DNA from: Magicicada septendecula
Lineage: Eukaryota; Arthropoda; Insecta; Hemiptera; Cicadidae
DNA: 64,000 nt
Direction of reading: 5' to 3'
NCBI GenBank assembly: GCA_034769895.1
Contig: CM068367.1
Location: 693,626,654-693,690,653 of the forward strand
Positions 12,804-29,200 of the stretch are shown here, in pieces. The position numbers were made by a program, and so were the translations under genes. The notes under the pieces were generated by a model. It saw only the letters and a list, made by a program, of their open reading frames with translations, was not told where the DNA came from and ran no database searches. Position 1 is the stretch's first letter. The number at the start of each line of letters is the position of its first letter.

Positions 12804-15800
12804 TGTAACGTTTGGCATAACGTTACAATTCGGGAACCTGGTTAATTGGCTCAGGTCAATTAAACAGGCTGCCATTATCTTTATCAAATCATAAATAACT
12901 GGAAAGTAAACAAAAGTTAAATAGGATCCCGTGAATTGAGGAATATTGACAGGGGTTTGTAGATTTATTCACTCACCTTTTTGGACCATGACATCTCTTT
13001 ATTACATAAAGTTTTAACATCTCCGAAGAAATTTAGCATTGAGTATATTAAAAGTAAAAAACATTTGCACCTCTTGTACAAATAGAATTAGATTAATTAA
13101 TGAGTTAACATAGCTTTTACTGCCCTCGGATCCGAGTATTTTGTTTCAGTATATGATATTAAAATTATCATCTTTATTTCGTGCCATCTGAAGAATGGGC
13201 TTATTTAACTTTAACGTGTTATATTCATAAAAGCCTTAAACTTAACACATATTATTACTAAGCATGAAATTACAATTTTATGGTAATTAAGTCAGTCTTT
13301 CGTGTTTTACTTTACTTTCATTGGTTAATTAAGTGTCTATCATGTATTATTTTAAGTTAAGTTCTGAACCACGGAAGTAGAACTTCCGTGATACCTGAGT
13401 GTAACATCGTCGGCGAATCGGCGCTTCTATTGGTTGTGCAGGGTGTCTTGGAGATCTTCTGGCTATCGTGTTTTGGTGAAATCTGCTGTCATTCCTAAAG
13501 ATGAGTCGTCTGTTGGGTCTGTAGATTCTTGTGGTAGATTTTGGGTTGTAACTTTCACTGGTATTCACATTGTTGTACCGCACATGTTACTTACGTTTAA
13601 CAGTTACATTTTAACAGTTTAACATCACATTTAGGTGATGTTAGTTTGTTACAGAGATGTCATTGTCTTACACTCACTTCATTTTCGACATTTTTACATC
13701 ATCCGGCTATCTCACACAAGCGTCTCCTCGTTTATAGGTTTTTATATTGTCTACATACTTTTGTACGCTGTATCAGCAGCGGTGTCTGAGATACAACTGA
13801 ACTGGCTAAGTATAGGGGTGAAGAGGCTGTCCGCGCGCGGGTAGCTTGTCAGCGTAAAAGTAGTTCCATATTCGATTAATATTTACTCGATTATTCTCTG
13901 ACATATTTAACTATATTTAATTATACTACGGTATCTCTCACTTAGTATTTTATTATTGTACATCATTATGTTTTTTATCAAGTTCCGATTTAATACAATT
14001 ATTAGTCATATTCACGGGTAATTATGCGTGTTGATGCCGGTTTCGGCAGGTTAAAGCCGGGTTAATTATTAAGGGGTGTTATCGCAATTTTATTATAGAA
14101 TTCTTTTTGATTTTAAAACTTTTTATTTTGGGTATTATGGCGGGGTTACATTATCATTTTTTTTTGGGGTTTGGTTCTGTTTTAATGTGAGATTTTAAAT
14201 TTCTTTTATTTCATTTTTTTCCTTGTTTAAAATCGTCACATACTCCTCCGCTTAAATATCGACACCGGGTTTTTTTTTGTGAGCAACGTACTGGGAGTAT
14301 GCTCGGGGATTTCTGTGTTAAAATTTAATTTAGTACAAGATTTGTTTTCTCTATATCTCTTTAAATGATCTTGTTCATTTAAATGTTCTCCTCCGTGAAA
14401 TTCCCTTTATCTCACTTCTTACCATGCTAATTTATATTTTAATTCTTAATACTAATTTCCTTAATTATCCGTAACTCACAATATCGTGGCCCGACTGATT
14501 ACATTTTGCATACTCTAACTCTAGTAGTTAGTTTTCTGCACTTTCTTTAACTCTTGTAAAGAATTTTTCAGTGCGGCGCCGTTGTGACTTGTTACGTTAC
14601 CTATATATAATTCTTAATTCTACTACAGAAATCTAAAGCCAATCCCATACTTGACCTTAGATTCATTCTTATCCTAATTTCTTATGCTACTGAGAGAATC
14701 GGAATTTCACGAAGATAATAATTTTTGTTTTTAAATGATCAGCTGTAATACATAAACAAAAGGAGACAAACACTTTACTTTCAACGATCAGCTGTTACTG
14801 TGGAATGTGGGTCAAACTAGTTTTCTTCAAACAATGGCATTGTTTATGCGTACAAAGGGGGGAGTTAACTCGAGGGAGAGAATATCTCTATTGTTCCATT
14901 TAACAATAGCTAACGGACACCTTATTAACTTGCACAGGCTTGCTTCAAAAAAAAAAAGGGGTGGAGTGAGCGATGCGTACGCAATGTTACGGCCCGTTAC
15001 TAAGCTGAGTTTTGTTACACTTTTATAATTATAATTATACTAACGTGTTATAATAATTTACGATATTATTAAACTTTTTATTTTAAATGACTTATTATTT
15101 ATTATTATTACTTTGGTCTGATTTAAGAGACGGTTTCTTTTTGTTTCGAACTCGTTTGTTTACTTCGGGAAGCATCATTCCATAAAATTAATTAGTACAC
15201 TCGTTTTATTTAGTCAGTAGTTCATATAACTCATCGTGTCAATAGAAACACGAATTACACATTTATGCAGGCTTGTACAGGAAAACTACAGAACTGATAT
15301 TGTCGCAAAATTGACGTGTTAGAGACTGAATACTTTGACACGTACATACATGAATTGGTATAATACAATCTAATCTTTTCCCGTATAATCATATACGAGT
15401 ATGTGCGTAATCTCACACAAAATATACACTTATATTTATACACTTATAAATATCGTCAATATTATTCATATATGCTACTTAGAAAAAGGCTAAGTACAAT
15501 TTCCTCTAAGTACAATGTAAGTACAATATACTACTTTTACATACAATTTCCTAACTGAGTGCATAGATATACAGCATAGAGTATTTTATAATTGACACTA
15601 AGTACACTAACCATTTACACAACATGAAACCAAAAACAGTGGCGCATTTTAATAATAAAATTATTTACTTGTTTTTTTTTTTTTTATTCGATTTAATTTT
15701 CAACATGTGTCTGAAATCTTTTGTTACTGGGCAAGGGGTCACACACTTTGTAATACAATAGGGGGAGGTGATGTATTGTCTACTCGAGGTGGCAGAGCGT

Positions 15801-16174
15801 AACAAAGGGTAGTTTGGTACAAGCGGGAACAGGTCATTTTCTTGTCTGAGATTGTCGTTAAACAGACAAGTTGGGAATGCATTTTTAAACAGGTTTTACC
15901 CTAGGCTTACAATGTTTAAATAATTATTATATTATATTTAAATATCCTTACCTTATATATCATGGTTATTATATTATATTATATTATTACACCACATAAT
16001 GATTATAAAAACACACTATCCTAATTCTGAATTTACTTACTTCAATTCTTCCTTTTGCGTATTTTAAATTAACATTCATAGAGTGAATAATTCTACCACA
16101 TATTAAATGACAAACACAGGGCATTTTATCTTGCTAATTATCATTTATTCAGCAATTAAGCAGAGTGGCGCATT
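12804..16174. repeat. Macrosatellite copy 4 (class A, 3,371 bp)
   Basis: Shares with copy 5 alone a T at 14121 where all other copies have A (context AAAACT[A/T]TTTATTTT). The shared change in neighbouring copies suggests recent local duplication or conversion. Confidence 0.97.
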
Positions 16175-19100
16175 TGTAACGTTTGGCATAACGTTACAAT
16201 TCGGGAACCTGGTTAATTGGCTCAGGTCAATTAAACAGGCTGCCATTATCTTTATCAAATCATAAATAACTGGAAAGTAAACAAAAGTTAAATAGGATCC
16301 CGTGAATTGAGGAATATTGACAGGGGTTTGTAGATTTATTCACTCACCTTTTTGGACCATGACATCTCTTTATTACATAAAGTTTTAACATCTCCGAAGA
16401 AATTTAGCATTGAGTATATTAAAAGTAAAAAACATTTGCACCTCTTGTACAAATAGAATTAGATTAATTAATGAGTTAACATAGCTTTTACTGCCCTCGG
16501 ATCCGAGTATTTTGTTTCAGTATATGATATTAAAATTATCATCTTTATTTCGTGCCATCTGAAGAATGGGCTTATTTAACTTTAACGTGTTATATTCATA
16601 AAAGCCTTAAACTTAACACATATTATTACTAAGCATGAAATTACAATTTTATGGTAATTAAGTCAGTCTTTCGTGTTTTACTTTACTTTCATTGGTTAAT
16701 TAAGTGTCTATCATGTATTATTTTAAGTTAAGTTCTGAACCACGGAAGTAGAACTTCCGTGATACCTGAGTGTAACATCGTCGGCGAATCGGCGCTTCTA
16801 TTGGTTGTGCAGGGTGTCTTGGAGATCTTCTGGCTATCGTGTTTTGGTGAAATCTGCTGTCATTCCTAAAGATGAGTCGTCTGTTGGGTCTGTAGATTCT
16901 TGTGGTAGATTTTGGGTTGTAACTTTCACTGGTATTCACATTGTTGTACCGCACATGTTACTTACGTTTAACAGTTACATTTTAACAGTTTAACATCACA
17001 TTTAGGTGATGTTAGTTTGTTACAGAGATGTCATTGTCTTACACTCACTTCATTTTCGACATTTTTACATCATCCGGCTATCTCACACAAGCGTCTCCTC
17101 GTTTATAGGTTTTTATATTGTCTACATACTTTTGTACGCTGTATCAGCAGCGGTGTCTGAGATACAACTGAACTGGCTAAGTATAGGGGTGAAGAGGCTG
17201 TCCGCGCGCGGGTAGCTTGTCAGCGTAAAAGTAGTTCCATATTCGATTAATATTTACTCGATTATTCTCTGACATATTTAACTATATTTAATTATACTAC
17301 GGTATCTCTCACTTAGTATTTTATTATTGTACATCATTATGTTTTTTATCAAGTTCCGATTTAATACAATTATTAGTCATATTCACGGGTAATTATGCGT
17401 GTTGATGCCGGTTTCGGCAGGTTAAAGCCGGGTTAATTATTAAGGGGTGTTATCGCAATTTTATTATAGAATTCTTTTTGATTTTAAAACTTTTTATTTT
17501 GGGTATTATGGCGGGGTTACATTATCATTTTTTTTTGGGGTTTGGTTCTGTTTTAATGTGAGATTTTAAATTTCTTTTATTTCATTTTTTTCCTTGTTTA
17601 AAATCGTCACATACTCCTCCGCTTAAATATCGACACCGGGTTTTTTTTTGTGAGCAACGTACTGGGAGTATGCTCGGGGATTTCTGTGTTAAAATTTAAT
17701 TTAGTACAAGATTTGTTTTCTCTATATCTCTTTAAATGATCTTGTTCATTTAAATGTTCTCCTCCGTGAAATTCCCTTTATCTCACTTCTTACCATGCTA
17801 ATTTATATTTTAATTCTTAATACTAATTTCCTTAATTATCCGTAACTCACAATATCGTGGCCCGACTGATTACATTTTGCATACTCTAACTCTAGTAGTT
17901 AGTTTTCTGCACTTTCTTTAACTCTTGTAAAGAATTTTTCAGTGCGGCGCCGTTGTGACTTGTTACGTTACCTATATATAATTCTTAATTCTACTACAGA
18001 AATCTAAAGCCAATCCCATACTTGACCTTAGATTCATTCTTATCCTAATTTCTTATGCTACTGAGAGAATCGGAATTTCACGAAGATAATAATTTTTGTT
18101 TTTAAATGATCAGCTGTAATACATAAACAAAAGGAGACAAACACTTTACTTTCAACGATCAGCTGTTACTGTGGAATGTGGGTCAAACTAGTTTTCTTCA
18201 AACAATGGCATTGTTTATGCGTACAAAGGGGGGAGTTAACTCGAGGGAGAGAATATCTCTATTGTTCCATTTAACAATAGCTAACGGACACCTTATTAAC
18301 TTGCACAGGCTTGCTTCAAAAAAAAAAAGGGGTGGAGTGAGCGATGCGTACGCAATGTTACGGCCCGTTACTAAGCTGAGTTTTGTTACACTTTTATAAT
18401 TATAATTATACTAACGTGTTATAATAATTTACGATATTATTAAACTTTTTATTTTAAATGACTTATTATTTATTATTATTACTTTGGTCTGATTTAAGAG
18501 ACGGTTTCTTTTTGTTTCGAACTCGTTTGTTTACTTCGGGAAGCATCATTCCATAAAATTAATTAGTACACTCGTTTTATTTAGTCAGTAGTTCATATAA
18601 CTCATCGTGTCAATAGAAACACGAATTACACATTTATGCAGGCTTGTACAGGAAAACTACAGAACTGATATTGTCGCAAAATTGACGTGTTAGAGACTGA
18701 ATACTTTGACACGTACATACATGAATTGGTATAATACAATCTAATCTTTTCCCGTATAATCATATACGAGTATGTGCGTAATCTCACACAAAATATACAC
18801 TTATATTTATACACTTATAAATATCGTCAATATTATTCATATATGCTACTTAGAAAAAGGCTAAGTACAATTTCCTCTAAGTACAATGTAAGTACAATAT
18901 ACTACTTTTACATACAATTTCCTAACTGAGTGCATAGATATACAGCATAGAGTATTTTATAATTGACACTAAGTACACTAACCATTTACACAACATGAAA
19001 CCAAAAACAGTGGCGCATTTTAATAATAAAATTATTTACTTGTTTTTTTTTTTTTTATTCGATTTAATTTTCAACATGTGTCTGAAATCTTTTGTTACTG

Positions 19101-19545
19101 GGCAAGGGGTCACACACTTTGTAATACAATAGGGGGAGGTGATGTATTGTCTACTCGAGGTGGCAGAGCGTAACAAAGGGTAGTTTGGTACAAGCGGGAA
19201 CAGGTCATTTTCTTGTCTGAGATTGTCGTTAAACAGACAAGTTGGGAATGCATTTTTAAACAGGTTTTACCCTAGGCTTACAATGTTTAAATAATTATTA
19301 TATTATATTTAAATATCCTTACCTTATATATCATGGTTATTATATTATATTATATTATTACACCACATAATGATTATAAAAACACACTATCCTAATTCTG
19401 AATTTACTTACTTCAATTCTTCCTTTTGCGTATTTTAAATTAACATTCATAGAGTGAATAATTCTACCACATATTAAATGACAAACACAGGGCATTTTAT
19501 CTTGCTAATTATCATTTATTCAGCAATTAAGCAGAGTGGCGCATT
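16175..19545. repeat. Macrosatellite copy 5 (class A, 3,371 bp)
   Basis: Carries the same A-to-T change as copy 4, here at 17492. I saw no private base differences. Confidence 0.97.
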
Positions 19546-22500
19546 TGTAACGTTTGGCATAACGTTACAATTCGGGAACCTGGTTAATTGGCTCAGGTCA
19601 ATTAAACAGGCTGCCATTATCTTTATCAAATCATAAATAACTGGAAAGTAAACAAAAGTTAAATAGGATCCCGTGAATTGAGGAATATTGACAGGGGTTT
19701 GTAGATTTATTCACTCACCTTTTTGGACCATGACATCTCTTTATTACATAAAGTTTTAACATCTCCGAAGAAATTTAGCATTGAGTATATTAAAAGTAAA
19801 AAACATTTGCACCTCTTGTACAAATAGAATTAGATTAATTAATGAGTTAACATAGCTTTTACTGCCCTCGGATCCGAGTATTTTGTTTCAGTATATGATA
19901 TTAAAATTATCATCTTTATTTCGTGCCATCTGAAGAATGGGCTTATTTAACTTTAACGTGTTATATTCATAAAAGCCTTAAACTTAACACATATTATTAC
20001 TAAGCATGAAATTACAATTTTATGGTAATTAAGTCAGTCTTTCGTGTTTTACTTTACTTTCATTGGTTAATTAAGTGTCTATCATGTATTATTTTAAGTT
20101 AAGTTCTGAACCACGGAAGTAGAACTTCCGTGATACCTGAGTGTAACATCGTCGGCGAATCGGCGCTTCTATTGGTTGTGCAGGGTGTCTTGGAGATCTT
20201 CTGGCTATCGTGTTTTGGTGAAATCTGCTGTCATTCCTAAAGATGAGTCGTCTGTTGGGTCTGTAGATTATTGTGGTAGATTTTGGGTTGTAACTTTCAC
20301 TGGTATTCACATTGTTGTACCGCACATGTTACTTACGTTTAACAGTTACATTTTAACAGTTTAACATCACATTTAGGTGATGTTAGTTTGTTACAGAGAT
20401 GTCATTGTCTTACACTCACTTCATTTTCGACATTTTTACATCATCCGGCTATCTCACACAAGCGTCTCCTCGTTTATAGGTTTTTATATTGTCTACATAC
20501 TTTTGTACGCTGTATCAGCAGCGGTGTCTGAGATACAACTGAACTGGCTAAGTATAGGGGTGAAGAGGCTGTCCGCGCGCGGGTAGCTTGTCAGCGTAAA
20601 AGTAGTTCCATATTCGATTAATATTTACTCGATTATTCTCTGACATATTTAACTATATTTAATTATACTACGGTATCTCTCACTTAGTATTTTATTATTG
20701 TACATCATTATGTTTTTTATCAAGTTCCGATTTAATACAATTATTAGTCATATTCACGGGTAATTATGCGTGTTGATGCCGGTTTCGGCAGGTTAAAGCC
20801 GGGTTAATTATTAAGGGGTGTTATCGCAATTTTATTATAGAATTCTTTTTGATTTTAAAACTATTTATTTTGGGTATTATGGCGGGGTTACATTATCATT
20901 TTTTTTGGGGGTTTGGTTCTGTTTTAATGTGAGATTTTAAATTTCTTTTATTTCATTTTTTTCCTTGTTTAAAATCGTCACATACTCCTCCGCTTAAATA
21001 TCGACACCGGGTTTTTTTTTGTGAGCAACGTACTGGGAGTATGCTCGGGGATTTCTGTGTTAAAATTTAATTTAGTACAAGATTTGTTTTCTCTATATCT
21101 CTTTAAATGATCTTGTTCATTTAAATGTTCTCCTCCGTGAAATTCCCTTTATCTCACTTCTTACCATGCTAATTTATATTTTAATTCTTAATACTAATTT
21201 CCTTAATTATCCGTAACTCACAATATCGTGGCCCGACTGATTACATTTTGCATACTCTAACTCTAGTAGTTAGTTTTCTGCACTTTCTTTAACTCTTGTA
21301 AAGAATTTTTCAGTGCGGCGCCGTTGTGACTTGTTACGTTACCTATATATAATTCTTAATTCTACTACAGAAATCTAAAGCCAATCCCATACTTGACCTT
21401 AGATTCATTCTTATCCTAATTTCTTATGCTACTGAGAGAATCGGAATTTCACGAAGATAATAATTTTTGTTTTTAAATGATCAGCTGTAATACATAAACA
21501 AAAGGAGACAAACACTTTACTTTCAACGATCAGCTGTTACTGTGGAATGTGGGTCAAACTAGTTTTCTTCAAACAATGGCATTGTTTATGCGTACAAAGG
21601 GGGGAGTTAACTCGAGGGAGAGAATATCTCTATTGTTCCATTTAACAATAGCTAACGGACACCTTATTAACTTGCACAGGCTTGCTTCAAAAAAAAAAAG
21701 GGGTGGAGTGAGCGATGCGTACGCAATGTTACGGCCCGTTACTAAGCTGAGTTTTGTTACACTTTTATAATTATAATTATACTAACGTGTTATAATAATT
21801 TACGATATTATTAAACTTTTTATTTTAAATGACTTATTATTTATTATTATTACTTTGGTCTGATTTAAGAGACGGTTTCTTTTTGTTTCGAACTCGTTTG
21901 TTTACTTCGGGAAGCATCATTCCATAAAATTAATTAGTACACTCGTTTTATTTAGTCAGTAGTTCATATAACTCATCGTGTCAATAGAAACACGAATTAC
22001 ACATTTATGCAGGCTTGTACAGGAAAACTACAGAACTGATATTGTCGCAAAATTGACGTGTTAGAGACTGAATACTTTGACACGTACATACATGAATTGG
22101 TATAATACAATCTAATCTTTTCCCGTATAATCATATACGAGTATGTGCGTAATCTCACACAAAATATACACTTATATTTATACACTTATAAATATCGTCA
22201 ATATTATTCATATATGCTACTTAGAAAAAGGCTAAGTACAATTTCCTCTAAGTACAATGTAAGTACAATATACTACTTTTACATACAATTTCCTAACTGA
22301 GTGCATAGATATACAGCATAGAGTATTTTATAATTGACACTAAGTACACTAACCATTTACACAACATGAAACCAAAAACAGTGGCGCATTTTAATAATAA
22401 AATTATTTACTTGTTTTTTTTTTTTTTATTCGATTTAATTTTCAACATGTGTCTGAAATCTTTTGTTACTGGGCAAGGGGTCACACACTTTGTAATACAA

Positions 22501-22916
22501 TAGGGGGAGGTGATGTATTGTCTACTCGAGGTGGCAGAGCGTAACAAAGGGTAGTTTGGTACAAGCGGGAACAGGTCATTTTCTTGTCTGAGATTGTCGT
22601 TAAACAGACAAGTTGGGAATGCATTTTTAAACAGGTTTTACCCTAGGCTTACAATGTTTAAATAATTATTATATTATATTTAAATATCCTTACCTTATAT
22701 ATCATGGTTATTATATTATATTATATTATTACACCACATAATGATTATAAAAACACACTATCCTAATTCTGAATTTACTTACTTCAATTCTTCCTTTTGC
22801 GTATTTTAAATTAACATTCATAGAGTGAATAATTCTACCACATATTAAATGACAAACACAGGGCATTTTATCTTGCTAATTATCATTTATTCAGCAATTA
22901 AGCAGAGTGGCGCATT
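19546..22916. repeat. Macrosatellite copy 6 (class A, 3,371 bp)
   Basis: Private A at 20270 (C in others). The T/G tract is T8G5, intermediate between the T9G4 and T7G6 forms, with total tract length unchanged at 13. Confidence 0.97.
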
Positions 22917-25900
22917 TGTAACGTTTGGCATAACGTTACAATTCGGGAACCTGGTTAATTGGCTCAGGTCAATTAAACAGGCTGCCATTATCTTTATCAA
23001 ATCATAAATAACTGGAAAGTAAACAAAAGTTAAATAGGATCCCGTGAATTGAGGAATATTGACAGGGGTTTGTAGATTTATTCACTCACCTTTTTGGACC
23101 ATGACATCTCTTTATTACATAAAGTTTTAACATCTCCGAAGAAATTTAGCATTGAGTATATTAAAAGTAAAAAACATTTGCACCTCTTGTACAAATAGAA
23201 TTAGATTAATTAATGAGTTAACATAGCTTTTACTGCCCTCGGATCCGAGTATTTTGTTTCAGTATATGATATTAAAATTATCATCTTTATTTCGTGCCAT
23301 CTGAAGAATGGGCTTATTTAACTTTAACGTGTTATATTCATAAAAGCCTTAAACTTAACACATATTATTAATAAGCATGAAATTACAATTTTATGGTAAT
23401 TAAGTCAGTCTTTCGTGTTTTACTTTACTTTCATTGGTTAATTAAGTGTCTATCATGTATTATTTTAAGTTAAGTTCTGAACCACGGAAGTAGAACTTCC
23501 GTGATACTTGAGTGTAACATCGTCGGCGAATCGGCGCTTCTATTGGTTGTGCAGGGTGTCTTGGAGATCTTCTGGCTATCGTGTTTTGGTGAAATCTGCT
23601 GTCATTCCTAAAGATGAGTCGTCTGTTGGGTCTGTAGATTCTTGTGGTAGATTTTGGGTTGTAACTTTCACTGGTATTCACATTGTTGTACCGCACATGT
23701 TACTTACGTTTAACAGTTACATTTTAACAGTTTAACATCACATTTAGGTGATGTTAGTTTGTTACAGAGATGTCATTGTCTTACACTCACTTCATTTTCG
23801 ACATTTTTACATCATCCGGCTATCTCACACAAGCGTCTCCTCGTTTATAGGTTTTTATATTGTCTACATACTTTTGTACGCTGTATCAGCAGCGGTGTCT
23901 GAGATACAACTGAACTGGCTAAGTATAGGGGTGAAGAGGCTGTCCGCGCGCGGGTAGCTTGTCAGCGTAAAAGTAGTTCCATATTCGATTAATATTTACT
24001 CGATTATTCTCTGACATATTTAACTATATTTAATTATACTACGGTATCTCTCACTTAGTATTTTATTATTGTACATCATTATGTTTTTTATCAAGTTCCG
24101 ATTTAATACAATTATTAGTCATATTCACGGGTAATTATGCGTGTTGATGCCGGTTTCGGCAGGTTAAAGCCGGGTTAATTATTAAGGGGTGTTATCGCAA
24201 TTTTATTATAGAATTCTTTTTGATTTTAAAACTATTTATTTTGGGTATTATGGCGGGGTTACATTATCATTTTTTTTTGGGGTTTGGTTCTGTTTTAATG
24301 TGAGATTTTAAATTTCTTTTATTTCATTTTTTTCCTTGTTTAAAATCGTCACATACTCCTCCGCTTAAATATCGACACCGGGTTTTTTTTTGTGAGCAAC
24401 GTACTGGGAGTATGCTCGGGGATTTCTGTGTTAAAATTTAATTTAGTACAAGATTTGTTTTCTCTATATCTCTTTAAATGATCTTGTTCATTTAAATGTT
24501 CTCCTCCGTGAAATTCCCTTTATCTCACTTCTTACCATGCTAATTTATATTTTAATTCTTAATACTAATTTCCTTAATTATCCGTAACTCACAATATCGT
24601 GGCCCGACTGATTACATTTTGCATACTCTAACTCTAGTAGTTAGTTTTCTGCACTTTCTTTAACTCTTGTAAAGAATTTTTCAGTGCGGCGCCGTTGTGA
24701 CTTGTTACGTTACCTATATATAATTCTTAATTCTACTACAGAAATCTAAAGCCAATCCCATACTTGACCTTAGATTCATTCTTATCCTAATTTCTTATGC
24801 TACTGAGAGAATCGGAATTTCACGAAGATAATAATTTTTGTTTTTAAATGATCAGCTGTAATACATAAACAAAAGGAGACAAACACTTTACTTTCAACGA
24901 TCAGCTGTTACTGTGGAATGTGGGTCAAACTAGTTTTCTTCAAACAATGGCATTGTTTATGCGTACAAAGGGGGGAGTTAACTCGAGGGAGAGAATATCT
25001 CTATTGTTCCATTTAACAATAGCTAACGGACACCTTATTAACTTGCACAGGCTTGCTTCAAAAAAAAAAGGGGGTGGAGTGAGCGATGCGTACGCAATGT
25101 TACGGCCCGTTACTAAGCTGAGTTTTGTTACACTTTTATAATTATAATTATACTAACGTGTTATAATAATTTACGATATTATTAAACTTTTTATTTTAAA
25201 TGACTTATTATTTATTATTATTACTTTGGTCTGATTTAAGAGACGGTTTCTTTTTGTTTCGAACTCGTTTGTTTACTTCGGGAAGCATCATTCCATAAAA
25301 TTAATTAGTACACTCGTTTTATTTAGTCAGTAGTTCATATAACTCATCGTGTCAATAGAAACACGAATTACACATTTATGCAGGCTTGTACAGGAAAACT
25401 ACAGAACTGATATTGTCGCAAAATTGACGTGTTAGAGACTGAATACTTTGACACGTACATACATGAATTGGTATAATACAATCTAATCTTTTCCCGTATA
25501 ATCATATACGAGTATGTGCGTAATCTCACACAAAATATACACTTATATTTATACACTTATAAATATCGTCAATATTATTCATATATGCTACTTAGAAAAA
25601 GGCTAAGTACAATTTCCTCTAAGTACAATGTAAGTACAATATACTACTTTTACATACAATTTCCTAACTGAGTGCATAGATATACAGCATAGAGTATTTT
25701 ATAATTGACACTAAGTACACTAACCATTTACACAACATGAAACCAAAAACAGTGGCGCATTTTAATAATAAAATTATTTACTTGTTTTTTTTTTTTTTAT
25801 TCGATTTAATTTTCAACATGTGTCTGAAATCTTTTGTTACTGGGCAAGGGGTCACACACTTTGTAATACAATAGGGGGAGGTGATGTATTGTCTACTCGA

Positions 25901-26287
25901 GGTGGCAGAGCGTAACAAAGGGTAGTTTGGTACAAGCGGGAACAGGTCATTTTCTTGTCTGAGATTGTCGTTAAACAGACAAGTTGGGAATGCATTTTTA
26001 AACAGGTTTTACCCTAGGCTTACAATGTTTAAATAATTATTATATTATATTTAAATATCCTTACCTTATATATCATGGTTATTATATTATATTATATTAT
26101 TACACCACATAATGATTATAAAAACACACTATCCTAATTCTGAATTTACTTACTTCAATTCTTCCTTTTGCGTATTTTAAATTAACATTCATAGAGTGAA
26201 TAATTCTACCACATATTAAATGACAAACACAGGGCATTTTATCTTGCTAATTATCATTTATTCAGCAATTAAGCAGAGTGGCGCATT
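22917..26287. repeat. Macrosatellite copy 7 (class B, 3,371 bp)
   Basis: First class B copy: A and T at the two diagnostic sites equivalent to 3147 and 3284 of copy 1. Private A-to-G change turns the A11G4 tract into A10G5 at 25060-25074. Confidence 0.97.
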
Positions 26288-29200
26288 TGTAACGTTTGGC
26301 ATAACGTTACAATTCGGGAACCTGGTTAATTGGCTCAGGTCAATTAAACAGGCTGCCATTATCTTTATCAAATCATAAATAACTGGAAAGTAAACAAAAG
26401 TTAAATAGGATCCCGTGAATTGAGGAATATTGACAGGGGTTTGTAGATTTATTCACTCACCTTTTTGGACCATGACATCTCTTTATTACATAAAGTTTTA
26501 ACATCTCCGAAGAAATTTAGCATTGAGTATATTAAAAGTAAAAAACATTTGCACCTCTTGTACAAATAGAATTAGATTAATTAATGAGTTAACATAGCTT
26601 TTACTGCCCTCGGATCCGAGTATTTTGTTTCAGTATATGATATTAAAATTATCATCTTTATTTCGTGCCATCTGAAGAATGGGCTTATTTAACTTTAACG
26701 TGTTATATTCATAAAAGCCTTAAACTTAACACATATTATTAATAAGCATGAAATTACAATTTTATGGTAATTAAGTCAGTCTTTCGTGTTTTACTTTACT
26801 TTCATTGGTTAATTAAGTGTCTATCATGTATTATTTTAAGTTAAGTTCTGAACCACGGAAGTAGAACTTCCGTGATACTTGAGTGTAACATCGTCGGCGA
26901 ATCGGCGCTTCTATTGGTTGTGCAGGGTGTCTTGGAGATCTTCTGGCTATCGTGTTTTGGTGAAATCTGCTGTCATTCCTAAAGATGAGTCGTCTGTTGG
27001 GTCTGTAGATTCTTGTGGTAGATTTTGGGTTGTAACTTTCACTGGTATTCACATTGTTGTACCGCACATGTTACTTACGTTTAACAGTTACATTTTAACA
27101 GTTTAACATCACATTTAGGTGATGTTAGTTTGTTACAGAGATGTCATTGTCTTACACTCACTTCATTTTCGACATTTTTACATCATCCGGCTATCTCACA
27201 CAAGCGTCTCCTCGTTTATAGGTTTTTATATTGTCTACATACTTTTGTACGCTGTATCAGCAGCGGTGTCTGAGATACAACTGAACTGGCTAAGTATAGG
27301 GGTGAAGAGGCTGTCCGCGCGCGGGTAGCTTGTCAGCGTAAAAGTAGTTCCATATTCGATTAATATTTACTCGATTATTCTCTGACATATTTAACTATAT
27401 TTAATTATACTACGGTATCTCTCACTTAGTATTTTATTATTGTACATCATTATGTTTTTTATCAAGTTCCGATTTAATACAATTATTAGTCATATTCACG
27501 GGTAATTATGCGTGTTGATGCCGGTTTCGGCAGGTTAAAGCCGGGTTAATTATTAAGGGGTGTTATCGCAATTTTATTATAGAATTCTTTTTGATTTTAA
27601 AACTATTTATTTTGGGTATTATGGCGGGGTTACATTATCATTTTTTTTTGGGGTTTGGTTCTGTTTTAATGTGAGATTTTAAATTTCTTTTATTTCATTT
27701 TTTTCCTTGTTTAAAATCGTCACATACTCCTCCGCTTAAATATCGACACCGGGTTTTTTTTTGTGAGCAACGTACTGGGAGTATGCTCGGGGATTTCTGT
27801 GTTAAAATTTAATTTAGTACAAGATTTGTTTTCTCTATATCTCTTTAAATGATCTTGTTCATTTAAATGTTCTCCTCCGTGAAATTCCCTTTATCTCACT
27901 TCTTACCATGCTAATTTATATTTTAATTCTTAATACTAATTTCCTTAATTATCCGTAACTCACAATATCGTGGCCCGACTGATTACATTTTGCATACTCT
28001 AACTCTAGTAGTTAGTTTTCTGCACTTTCTTTAACTCTTGTAAAGAATTTTTCAGTGCGGCGCCGTTGTGACTTGTTACGTTACCTATATATAATTCTTA
28101 ATTCTACTACAGAAATCTAAAGCCAATCCCATACTTGACCTTAGATTCATTCTTATCCTAATTTCTTATGCTACTGAGAGAATCGGAATTTCACGAAGAT
28201 AATAATTTTTGTTTTTAAATGATCAGCTGTAATACATAAACAAAAGGAGACAAACACTTTACTTTCAACGATCAGCTGTTACTGTGGAATGTGGGTCAAA
28301 CTAGTTTTCTTCAAACAATGGCATTGTTTATGCGTACAAAGGGGGGAGTTAACTCGAGGGAGAGAATATCTCTATTGTTCCATTTAACAATAGCTAACGG
28401 ACACCTTATTAACTTGCACAGGCTTGCTTCAAAAAAAAAAAGGGGTGGAGTGAGCGATGCGTACGCAATGTTACGGCCCGTTACTAAGCTGAGTTTTGTT
28501 ACACTTTTATAATTATAATTATACTAACGTGTTATAATAATTTACGATATTATTAAACTTTTTATTTTAAATGACTTATTATTTATTATTATTACTTTGG
28601 TCTGATTTAAGAGACGGTTTCTTTTTGTTTCGAACTCGTTTGTTTACTTCGGGAAGCATCATTCCATAAAATTAATTAGTACACTCGTTTTATTTAGTCA
28701 GTAGTTCATATAACTCATCGTGTCAATAGAAACACGAATTACACATTTATGCAGGCTTGTACAGGAAAACTACAGAACTGATATTGTCGCAAAATTGACG
28801 TGTTAGAGACTGAATACTTTGACACGTACATACATGAATTGGTATAATACAATCTAATCTTTTCCCGTATAATCATATACGAGTATGTGCGTAATCTCAC
28901 ACAAAATATACACTTATATTTATACACTTATAAATATCGTCAATATTATTCATATATGCTACTTAGAAAAAGGCTAAGTACAATTTCCTCTAAGTACAAT
29001 GTAAGTACAATATACTACTTTTACATACAATTTCCTAACTGAGTGCATAGATATACAGCATAGAGTATTTTATAATTGACACTAAGTACACTAACCATTT
29101 ACACAACATGAAACCAAAAACAGTGGCGCATTTTAATAATAAAATTATTTACTTGTTTTTTTTTTTTTATTCGATTTAATTTTCAACATGTGTCTGAAAT